Positions 50,801 through 61,665 of a DNA stretch of 64,000 nt are shown here, piece by piece; within the stretch, counting starts at the first letter, position 1, and every line of letters begins with the position of its first letter. This DNA comes from Apteryx mantelli (Eukaryota; Chordata; Aves; Apterygiformes; Apterygidae). Both the position numbers and the translations under genes were made by a program. The stretch covers positions 163,305,962 to 163,369,961 of the forward strand of contig NC_089978.1 in the NCBI RefSeq assembly GCF_036417845.1. The letters are read 5' to 3'. The notes under the pieces were generated by a model that was given only the letters and a program-made list of their open reading frames with translations, was not told where the DNA came from and ran no database searches.

Positions 50801-53035
50801 ATACTAATACACAAAGTATGTAACTACATTATTAAATATACAAAAGCAACCCCAAGCAAATATAAAGTTCCAGTGTTTAAACGGTACAAAGTTACTGTAT
50901 TCAAGTGAAGACATAATCCTAGGAACTATTGCAGATTAGTGCCTCATTATGAAAGGAGGAGAGGGAAAGGTGAGAGGAAACACAAACACCTCCTGCTTCT
51001 GCATTACTAAATGAAAGAAGCCATAGGTATCTGGCACAGAGGACAAGTTGTGTGGCACAACTTGTATCAATATGACTAATTTTTTTTGCTCTCCAAATGG
51101 GCTGGCCCACTAGTGTGAGTTATCTCCCAAACCATGCCCAGGCATTACCAGTGAGGTTGGCAGCTGGCCTGAGCCACAGCCAGGCTGAGCAGTGCATCAG
51201 CTGCTGAACAGTACAGGTGACAACAGGACAGCATCCATGCCTGTGCCAGGGCCCTACTTAGCTTACTGGAGTGAGTGTAGTTTACTTCTATAGCGGGGTC
51301 AAAATTTACAAAACTTCACATTAAAGAAAAGTGTTTGTATAATTAAAATTGTTTTAAAAAACACAGACTTAATCCTTGTGTGAAATTTTTTAAATCGACA
51401 GCACCTAAATCAAAAGGATTTAGGGAAGATTCACATAGCTTTGTTTTGATTATCCAGCTTAGGAGCCAAAATTACATGCTTAGAATTAGGCAGTGTAGTT
51501 TGTTAAAAGTGTCTATGCAGGGGATTGCACTGATTTAAAACAAAAACAAACCAGCACAATGACCTTGTGCGTGGGTCACCTTCGACTCTTAAATCCGTAT
51601 ATGAAGAACCGACTTATTTGTCTCATTCTTAGCACTCATCAGTTTCCCCGCACAACAAAAGAAGCAGTAGTGATTAGAAACTGACTTGTTACTATTACTA
51701 CACACACTTTCATAACTGTGGGATCAGCTGCAGTAGAAGAAAATTTTGTCCTTTCCTCTTAATTGTGCACCAAAGGACAAATCAGATTCCTCACATGCCC
51801 TAATATTTTTATTTCAATTTTCTTTTCAATGTATTGAATCTGAAACTGTCTTTAGGATTTCCTATTATGTTTATCTTTCTTAAGGCTGGTGCTTTTAGCT
51901 CTATGACTGCACCCAGTTATGTCCCTGCACAAACTGACCAGTGTGACCAGGCAGAAGGATCATAGCAATGGCTAGTCCGCTAAATACAAAACCAATGCAG
52001 ATATCACCGTCATTTCCAGAGAATGAAAACAGAAAAGATTGCATGTGAACTATGTTTATCCTCATACATTGTGCTGTTTCTCTGTAAATATCTGAAAGAT
52101 TTGTCCTCCGACCTAGTGCCAGCTAAACAAGCTTTCCTGAACACCACATCTTGATAATTCTGGCAAGAATATCCTGACAGTACCTGATGCGCTTTTCTCA
52201 ACAGACTAGTACCATTCACTGCCATAATATATTAATGTTTTGCCCTTTCAGATCCATGAGCCAACCAACAGTAAGAGATTCTGAAATGCATCAATCCAGT
52301 TTTTCAATTCACTTCTGCTCCCTCCATCAGCAACAGTGGCCTCAGATGGACTCCTTTACACGGCAGAGATCCATCCTCTGTAAAAGATCATTGAATATTA
52401 TGTGCCAAAACACTTGATAGCAAATATAAGCCAAATTATCACATAAAATACTGCAGTTGAAAAATGTTTAAGAAAACCACAGATGTCTGCCTACTAATTT
52501 TTCTGCATATTCCCCCTTTATTTCTTCATCAGACTCATTTCTATTCACATGCAACTTGATGACAAAACTCTCACTGACCTCCACACAAGCAGAATCAAGT
52601 CCGTAAGTGTTTTATGGAAAGTAAACATGATCTATATTTAGACAGTTCCATAACTAACACTCTACGACATAAAGTAGTCTGAGGAGGCATGTAAAGCACC
52701 AGTGAACTGTAAGGCCTGAAACACTGTTTGCTAGCAAAGCTTCAGTATGAACACACAAAAAAACCAGTGAAATCCTATTAAAAAAAATTGAAATTTAATG
52801 AGGCTGCCTAGCACTCTTAAAAATCTTCCCCATGTAGAATAAGAGAAGTATGTTCATCTTTTTATTGTGGGGAGAATACTCTTAACAAGGTAGAAAAGCA
52901 GAGTTATAATTCCTGAAAGATAACTAAAACAATTTATATTCTTTCTTCCTCTGAAAAAGCAAATGCCAGGCCAACTGTTTTCTGCCCCCCTCTGTAGTTA
53001 TGGTTGTTAAACATTGCTGGATAGCAAGGCCTGGT
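44830..53035. other. AT-rich gene-poor DNA
   Basis: No gene, RNA or clear mobile element recognised. Stop codons are frequent in all frames. A short GC-richer patch lies at about 51120-51260. Confidence 0.55.
45874..45897. repeat. (TA)n with central TACA
   Basis: Alternating TA dinucleotides, palindromic around ATACATAT. Confidence 0.85.
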
Positions 53036-53405
53036 AGAGGCTGGAGTGATCTGGTGGTGTGGCTTGTTGTGTGTGGCCCCCAGTTCTGCTAGCCGCTCAG
53101 GCCAGCTGCCCTGCGCTTAGCCAGCTCCTCCATGGGCTGGGTCCCGTGCCACCTCTTGCTCCGGCGGCTGTGCCATGCGTTGTTTTCCCTTGCCTCACTG
53201 CCACTGCCAGGGACAGTGTCTCAAGATGCTCCTGCCCTGCTAGCTGCTCTGGTTAGGCAGTTCTTGTTCCACTGGCTGCTTCTACCAGTTGCACTTTACT
53301 TTGCTAAGTCCAGCTGGGCATCCCAGTGCCATCTGCTAGCCAAGCATCGCACCCTGGCTTGTCCCACTAGCCATTCCTCACTCCCTTTCCTGTTCCAGTT
53401 CATGG
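53036..53405. other. GC-rich island in AT-rich surroundings
   Basis: About 370 bases of CT/GC-rich sequence (gctagccgctcaggccagct, ctccggcggctgtgcc) with sharp edges against AT-rich DNA. Open frames cross it (53059-53256, 53132-53416) but are Cys/Ser/Leu-rich and not protein-like. It may be an inserted retroelement piece or a GC-rich minisatellite; I cannot name it. Confidence 0.35.
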
Positions 53406-56400
53406 TGATATATTAATTTTCTCAAATACAAATTTTAGCCACCCACTTTGAAACACAAAGTACCTTAAAAACATTGGATTTTCTTCCTTTAAGTTATTAT
53501 ATTACAACTAGAGTCCTCATACTGTTCAAAAGGGCTGGTTATTAATGAAGGGTGCTGATTTAACTGTATATTTTTCAACAGTTTAATGCATTAACAGCCT
53601 AATAGGTGCAACTTATGTTTCATTCTCAGAGCAGATTTATTTTGGGTTAGTGCAAAATCATTCCTCTACAAAGACTTATTTAAGAACAATACCTAAAAGA
53701 AACTTAGATTATTCATACTAAGGATGTGTAAATACTGGTTTTGAGCTTGTGAAGAATTTTGGTTTGAAAAACAGACTTCATTGGTGCAACATTTTTCAGT
53801 AAGAAGAGTCAATGGCTAGTGAGAGTGCCGTTTTCCTTACTGCATTTTTCTGTGCATGTTTGTACACACTGGACATAACCCAGTCAGAGCAATAGTTTTT
53901 ACAGTCATTTTTCATTCACTGTCATTTGGTTAAGTGACTTAGTGGCTGCATGGCAGGCAATACTACTACACTAGGGATTTCAGGCTGAGGAGTACCACTG
54001 TCAAGTTACAAGGGTGAAGGAAGGAAGGGATGAGTGTTGGCAGTAAAACGCATTGTTTTCCAGCCCATCCACCTTCTCTAAGACATTAAAGACATTAAAG
54101 ACAGAAGCTGTGAGCTAAAGTATTCTCATGTAGAAACATATTTTGCATTATCATTTTAATGCCTTACTACCTCAGAAAGTGGGGAGGAATGAAAAATAGC
54201 TGCTAACGGTTGGAACACTCAATCCAAAAATAGTTATTTATTTTCATAAATGTATGCTATATATTTAGGCTTAGACAACATCAAGTTCAGTCTTATTTGT
54301 TCTTGGCACAGTCATCTCACAATAGATGTTTAAGGAACAATTAGAAGTCCAAGACCCAGCTACATTAAAGACCAAAGTTTAGTCTTTTAATTAGCAAGAC
54401 ATTTGTGTTCCCCTGTAACACTTCAGATCACAAAGTCCGGATGACAGCTGCTAACAAAGCATCCTTGATTGAGAGGAATGATTCAATGAAAGCAGATCAA
54501 AACTGAAAGATCTCAGTGATAATTTATACCACAGAATTCTGAAAAATATGGCCTATGATGAGATCTACTGAGCCTGTAGTTTATTTGGAAAGCAGAAAAT
54601 ATTTAAGAGAGGGAAGAAAAATGAAGTGACAATTATTGACTCAATACCCTGTGGTCTGATTTCAGTTGTATGAAAGATATTGGAACAAATTATGAAAACA
54701 AGAAAAATTCATACCTGGAGAAAAATAGAACAACATGCAGCAGAGGTTGAGCATAAGTAGATTATGCCAAATTAATCTGTGAACTTTTTTTGAGATAAGT
54801 ATTTCTTAAACAAAATAATTGTAGTGAATCTCTTCTGTCAGAAGTAAAGCACAGAGAAGAATTCACATTACTGTTTAAATAGTATTTGATACAATGTAGT
54901 GTAGAAGTCATAAAATGGCTAAGACACTAACTAAAAGGATGACTGCAAGTAGTGCTGAAAGAAGAACTTTCTAGTGAGGTTGAAGTCCTGTTGAGTATCG
55001 TGTCCTGAGTTTCTATGATTTAGGTAGGGGAGAAACATCCAGATGGAATGAGGTAAACCTAGAGCACTGTGGTTTTCAAAAAACATTACAAAATCTTCTT
55101 TGAGAAAGCTTTTCAAACACAGCAAGGCATAATATTTGCAACATAAGCATCTCATATACACTACCACCTAAATCTGAAAAACAAGCAATAAAAAAATAGC
55201 AAAACAATCAAACTAAACATGCAATCCTAATCTAAAAAAAAATATTATACTTGGAAAAAAAAGAGACAAGCTTAAGTCTAAATATAGACCAAATACTGAT
55301 ATAGGTAAGGCAAACCAATTTGCAGTGGGAGACAGGCAAAATCTGACAATATAGAATAGCAAAATCAATTGTAAAAAATCCATTGCTATTCATACTTATA
55401 AATTTTAAACAAGAAAACAGTAGAAAAATTCCTTTATGTTCATTTTTGAAGGAACAAAACACTCCTTTTCCTCTCCAGCATCACTGGAATGAGAAATGGA
55501 TAATATTTTTCTACACTGTGCACCATGTTTATAGCCAAACTGAAATGCAGCCAGACGAAGTTAAGAAAAAGGAAGTCCAAAATCATGTTGGTTTACCTTT
55601 GCTACTTCCACTAAAAGCAACCTGCTTTAGATGAAACTCCAATTCAGACTAACTATTGTATAGGAACATCCCAGACATGTGCCTGTACTCCACATTCATT
55701 TTACCATGCTCTCATAGAAGAAGCATATTTCTGTGTTTAAATATTGGCTTTGAACTATCAACACATAAGCAGTGTGAAAGCAAGGTCTTTCCATCAGTGA
55801 TTCAGTCTTGTCCCTGGCCAGATTCTTAGAGCACAAGAATAGAACCTTGTTGCCTTGCATACAAAAAGAATGAATTCATTTTGAAGGTTAAAGAGAACTG
55901 CACCACTTTCAGGAAGCACCTGGAAGGAATTCTGCCTCCGGCAGGTATTATTTCTTCAGGAATTACTAGGAACTGCCCTTGCCTGTAAGACACACTTCTT
56001 CCCAGACATCATGTGCCCCAGAGACATCAAGTCTCACTATCCCATCTAGGGTAGCTGGCATACAAAAGCAGGATGAATTTTGTAGTGAAAGTTTACATAG
56101 CTGGCCTGAACAAGTTGTCGAGTAAGGAAAATACACAAAATGAAACACATGCACGGTCCCATTTGATCAGTCATTTCATTTACTTGAAATCTCATTCTTT
56201 TCTTGAATGACAAGTTTATGTTAAAAATGATAAAAATCATGAATCTCTCACTAAAATTCTGAAATGTCAGCACGGGAGAATACTAAAAGCCTAAAATAGT
56301 ATAACACACTGTTAACTTAGTGACTTCAAAATACAAGTTGTGAAGAACCAAGATCAAAAGGAGTAGGTTCTAACAACTAAACCTACCACCACCAGCAACA

Positions 56401-57020
56401 GCCAACAACAATGAAAAAACAGAGCAAAACTGTGCCTTTGAGAATTAAATATTTCCAAGGAACCACTCAAAATATAAATGGGAAGAAAGAGTGTCAGTAT
56501 GTAATATCTATATGCAGCCAATTTAAATAGAATAAAAGGCAGATTAGATGATCACAGAAACTGACAGGGCTACTCACACTGAGGAGACTGCAAATGATCC
56601 TTCAGCTGATTAATGAATGCTAGGCATACAGCTTTGTGTAGAAGTTGTTATATTTCATTGCACCATATGCCAGTAAGGCAAAGGATAACATATGGAAATC
56701 CAGTCAAGCACTGAGAAACATTAAAGAAGGTATAGTAAATCTATGGTGGCATTGTGAATACCTCTTCATCAGGAAATATTTTGAATGTCTGCTATCCATA
56801 ACAATACACAGGCAGCTTAGCACAGCTCTTACATTTATGGCTTTTTGTGTATCTGTCAAGTCCCATTTTCCTGTGGCACTCAGTTCAGGATGTTCATTAT
56901 TACCGCTCTGAAGACACAGTTAATCTTTAGAGAGAGATTAATTCCCACTGGTGGAGACTTGCAGGGATTTGTGGAACAATAATTCATCACCACTTACACC
57001 AAATTTTATATGTACTGCTT
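53406..57020. other. AT-rich gene-poor DNA
   Basis: Nothing recognised before the telomere-like repeat units. Confidence 0.55.
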
Positions 57021-57027
57021 TAACAGT

Positions 57028-57390
57028 GCCTCTAGCCTTTCTCTTTTGCACAACCCTAACCCTAACGCTAATGCTATACCGTTTTTCAGGGCAATACTGC
57101 CACAAAGACCCCTATGTGTGGCCCAGATGAGAAACTCCTCACAGGAACCATCTCTGGGCAGCGCACACTTTCCTCTGGCAGCCCCTTTCCATACCCATGA
57201 CAATGGCGCCTCTAGGCTTTCTCTTTCTCCCAGCCCTAACCCTAATCCTAACCCAAACGCTAATGGTAAAGGTTTGCTGGGCCAGTGCTGAGCCGAAGAC
57301 CCCCATGTGTGGCCCAGACAAGAAACTCCTCACACGAACCATCTGCCCTCAGGAGGCACCCATGACTATCAACATTGACCATTCCCAATA
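57028..57390 (+). repeat. Tandem pair of ~180-bp units with telomere-like hexamers
   Basis: Two copies begin with GCCTCTAG at 57028 and 57208. Each runs through 'ctttctctt', CCCTAA hexamers (57054-57075: CCCTAACCCTAACGCTAATG; 57234-57265: CCCTAACCCTAATCCTAACC), 'atgtgtggcccaga', 'gaaactcctcaca' and 'gaaccatct'. The hexamers are the vertebrate telomere C-strand motif with degenerate members. Confidence 0.85.
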
Positions 57391-57419
57391 TTGAGAGGCC
57401 TCCATGACTATGGATTACA

Positions 57420-60400
57420 GCACGTAGCATTAGGGAATGATATCTGTCCACATCGATCCCTGTCCATAGGCTTCAATACCACCCGATCTCAACAGGCATC
57501 TCCATTTTGGGGTTTCAGGCCGATTTTGCTATCAGTAGGTATCGAACGATATCGACACCAATACCTCTCACTATGCAGGGGCACCCATGCCCATCACATT
57601 CCATACCTATCGATAAGGATCAATATCGATGGGGATCGATGACTATCCATCCCCATTGATATCTATCCAACACAATAGTCAGTGATACCTCTCAATCTCC
57701 ACAGGCATCTATTTTCTTTGGTCTCAGGATGATGTTGTTCTTGGCAGGCATCAAACGATCTATCCCCATCAATATTGTTCCCTACTGATAGGTCTGGCTA
57801 CCGCTCGATCTTGAGAGACATGCATAGCTTTCAGTTGGTGGCTGATGTTGCTCTTGGTAGGCACCAATGACTGTCAATATTGACCGTTCTCGAAGTTGAG
57901 TGGACTTGATGACTATGTATTGCAATAAGTATTGTTAGGGCCTGTCTAATTCCATACCTATCGTATGGGAGAGGTATTGACGTCTATTAATAGGGCTTGA
58001 TATCAATATAGATTGATTCCTATTGATAGGCATCAACACCTCTCGATCTTGAGAGGAAAGTTTATCTTTTGGTCTAGGGCCGACTGTCTATCAGTTAGCA
58101 TTGAACGATATCAACATTGATACGTTTTGATATTGAGGGTCATTGATGCCTGTTGAGTTCCATACCTATCAATAGGAACCGATATCAATTTGTATCAATA
58201 ACTGTCAATCTCTGTTGATATTGGTCCCTGTCAATAGGCAACGATATCTCTCAATCTCGACAGACATGTATAGCTTTCCACTTCGGGCCCATTTTACTCT
58301 TGGGAAGCTTTGAATAATATTGACATTGATATCTCTCAATACTGAGTGGCATCAACTCCTTTCAAATTCCATACCTATGGATAGGGATGGATATGGAAAT
58401 TGAAGGGCATCCATGCCTATCGATATCGAGAGATATCAGTGTTGATGGGCGTCAACGCCCACCAAACACAAAATCGCTCTGAGTGTGAAACCTAGAGTCG
58501 CCAGATGAGATCAAGAGGTCTCGATGGGTATTGGTAAGGATCGATATCCATAGGTATCAATACCTATTGATATCAATCCCTATTGATACGTATAGAAGTT
58601 GAAGGGCACACATGCCTTGTCAGTATGGAGAAGTATTGATGTCATTAGGTGTCAATGCCTACCGAGAGCATCATCGGCCTGAGACCAAAAGCTTTGGATG
58701 CCTCTCGAGATTGAGAGGTATTGATGCCTATCAATAGGGATCAATAGGTTTTTACATTTATCCCTTTTGATTCCATCAATAGGTATGGAAATTGAAGGGC
58801 ATCCATGCCTGTCGATATTGAGACATATCAATCTCGAAAGTTGTTGATGCCTTGCCGCTTCAAGAGTGAAAGCTGGAGGTGCTTCTCGAGATTTAGAGGT
58901 AATGATGCCTGTCCATAAGGTCTGATATCAATAGTTATTGTTTCCTAGCGATACGTACAGAAATTGGTACTCCTCAAGGCCTCTTGGTATTGAGAACGGT
59001 CAATGACCATCAGTGTTGATAGTCATCAGTACATACCGAGAGCAAAATGAGTCCAAGAGCAAAAGCTAGAGATTCCTGTTGAGATCGAGAGATATCGATC
59101 CCTGTCAACAGGTATGCAAATTGAAAGGTATCCATCCCTGTTGATATCAAGAGGTATCAGTGTCGATAGTCATCAATGCCTACTGAGAGCAAAATCAGTT
59201 TGAGACTGAAAGCTAGAGATGCCTCTCAAAATCAAGAAGTAATGATTCCTGTCGATAAGGATCAATATCTATAGATATAATTTCCTGGAATATGTATGGA
59301 AATCAGTACTCCTCAATGCCTCTCAATATAGGGAACGGTCAATGTTGATAGTCATCAGTGCCTACCAATAGTAAAATCCATCCTAGTGAGAAAGCTAGAG
59401 ATACCAGCTACAACTATCGATACCTATTGCTATTAATCCCTTTTGATAGGTTTAGAAATTGATAGGCATTGATGTCTGTCGAGATCAAGAGGGATCGATG
59501 GGTATCAATAGGCATGGATGTCAATAGATGTGGTTCTCTAGCAATATGTATGGAAAAAGGTACTCCCCGAGGCTTCTCAATATGGAGAATGGTCAATGTT
59601 GATAGTCAACGGTGCCTACCAAAAGCAGAATCAGTCCAAGAGCAAAAACTAGAGAGGCCTGTCGAGATCAAGAGGTATGGATGCCTGCTGATTTGGATCA
59701 ATATCAATAGGTACAAATAGTTACTGATACCTATCAATATCAATCCTTATCGATAGGTATGGAAATCGAAGGATATCCATGCCTGTCCATATAGAGAGGT
59801 ACTGATGTCAATAGTCATCCACACCTACCAAGAGCAGTAGTGGTCCAAAAGAGAAAGCTAGAGATGCCGGTTGAGATTGAGAGGTAATGATGCCTATCAG
59901 TAAGGATTGATATCTATAGCGATACATATTGAATTCCATAGTCATCGAGGTCTCTCGATATTGAGAACGGTCTGAGACCAAAGGCACAAGAGGTCTGTTG
60001 AGATGGAGAGGTATTGATGGCTATCAGCAAGGATGGCTATTGATAGTTCTCAGTAAGTATCAACACAGAGTGATATCAATGCCCATCGATAGGTATAGAA
60101 ATTGATCATGACCGATGCTTGCTGAGATGCAGAGGTATCGCTGGGTAATGATAGGCATTGACATTGATGGATGTTGTTCCCTAGCGATACGTGTGGAAAT
60201 CAATACTCATGAAGGCCCCTTCATCTTGAGAATGGTCAATGTTGACAGTCGTCAGTGCCTACCAAGAGCAACATCGGCCACTGACCGAAAGCTATGCATG
60301 CCTCTCAAGATGGAGCAGTAGCCAGGCCTATTGATAGGGATCGATATCAATGGGGATCGATAGTTAACACGACCTATCGATATCAATCCGTGTCAATACA

Positions 60401-60520
60401 TATGGAAATTGATACTCTTCGAGGCCTCTTAATATCAAGAACAATCAATATCAATAGGCATCTATACCTACCAAAAGCAAAATCAGCCTGAGACCAAAAT
60501 CTTTGGATACCTCTCAAGAT
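57420..60520. repeat. Degenerate satellite built on TATCGATA/GATATC words, with inverted arms
   Basis: Landmark phrases recur at irregular 110-300 base steps, many near 160-220. On the + reading these are 'gagcaaaatc', 'gagaccaaaagct', 'gatgcctctcgagat', 'gagaggtattgatgcc' and 'aggtatggaaatt'. From 57420 to about 58383 the phrases appear as reverse complements ('cctctcaatct', 'ggccgattttgct', 'ttccatacctat'); from 58392 on they are in the forward sense. The turn-point carries 'ttcaaattccatacc' against 'tatggaaattgaa'. Variants such as TATCGATA, TATCAATA and TATTGATA differ mostly at CpG. No open frame of note. Confidence 0.85.
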
Positions 60521-61515
60521 CATAGAATTCCAGAATCACAGAATGGTTGAGGCTGGAAGGGACCTCTAGAGATCATCTAGCCCAATCCCCCTGCTCAAGC
60601 AGGGTCACCTAGAGCACGTTGCCCAGGACCCTATCCAGATAGCTTCTGAACATCTCCAAGGATGGAGACTTCACAGACTCTCTGGGCAATCTGTTCCAGC
60701 GCTCAGTCACCCTCACAGTACAATAGGGTTTTTTTGCTCATAATCAGATGGAACTCCCTGGGTTTCAGTTTGTACCCATTGCTTCTTGTCCTGTCACTGG
60801 ACACCATTGAAAAGAGTCTGGCTCCATCTTCTTTACACTCTTCCTTCAGATATTTATACATATTGATAAGATCCTCCCTTGCTTCTTCTCTTCTCTCTGC
60901 AAAATAGTCCCAGTTCTCTCAGCCTTTCCTCATGAGAGAGATGCTCCAGTCCCTTAATCATCTTAGTAGCCCTTTGCTGGACTTGTTCCAGTAGCTCCAT
61001 AGTCTCTCTTGTACTGGGGAGCCCAGAACTGGACACAGTACACAAGGTATGGCCTCAGCAGGGCTGAGTAGAGGAGAAGGATCACCTCCCTCAACCTGCT
61101 GGCAATGCTCTTCCTAATGCAGCCCAGGATGCCATCAGCCTTCTTTGCCACAAGGGCACATTGCTGGCTCACAGTCAACTTCTTGTCCACCAGGACTCCC
61201 AGGTCTTCCTTCCTAGCCTTCCTGGCCCCATCCCTGCATATTCAGACAAGATCCCTGTATTCCTCCCCGGTTATCTGTCCCTGCTTCCACCTCCTGCACA
61301 CTTCCTTCTTCTGTTTGAGTTTTGACAGGAGCTCCCTGTTCATTCATGCAGGTCTCCTGCCTCCTTTCCCAGACTTCCTGCTTGTTGGGATGGACCGTTC
61401 TTGAGCTTGGAGGAGGTGATCCTTGACTATCAACCAGCTGTCCTGGAGTCCTCTTCCTTCTAGGGCCCTAGCCCATGGGATTCTTCCAAGCAGGTTCCCG
61501 AAGAGAATCCTGAAA
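60521..61515 (-). mobile_element. CR1 LINE copy 2, internally deleted, inserted in the satellite
   Basis: Reverse-strand CR1 with its 3' octamer end (CACAGAAT) at about 60537-60544. From 60537 to about 61180 it matches copy 1 (40668-41314) with only a handful of differences. Beyond that it jumps to a part equal to 39160-39475 of copy 1, so about 1.15 kb including the RT catalytic region is missing, and this part is clearly more diverged. Satellite sequence lies on both sides, so the element sits inside the array. Confidence 0.9.
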
Positions 61516-61665
61516 GGCATCTATAGCTTTTGGTCTTGGGCAGATTTTGTTATCGGTAGACATTGATGCCTATCAACAGTGATATCTCTCAATATGAACA
61601 GGCATTGATGCCTGTCAATTTCCATACCTATTGATAGGGATCAATATCGATAGGTATCCACAAAT
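61513..61665 (-). repeat. Satellite resumes, inverted orientation
   Basis: 'aggcatctatagcttttggt', 'gggcagattttgttatc', 'gcctgtcaatttccatacct' and 'gatcaatatcgataggtatc' are the satellite phrases in reverse-complement sense compared with 58.4-60.5 kb. The array ends near 61665. Confidence 0.8.

Noticed and set aside
57010..57291. Frames across the telomere-like units with PNPNAN-type repeats
   Set aside because: Translation of CCCTAA-type repeats; a by-product of the tandem hexamers, not a protein.
57420..60520. CRISPR-like spaced repeats
   Set aside because: Vertebrate DNA; repeats are degenerate, of irregular spacing and in both orientations, so this is a satellite.
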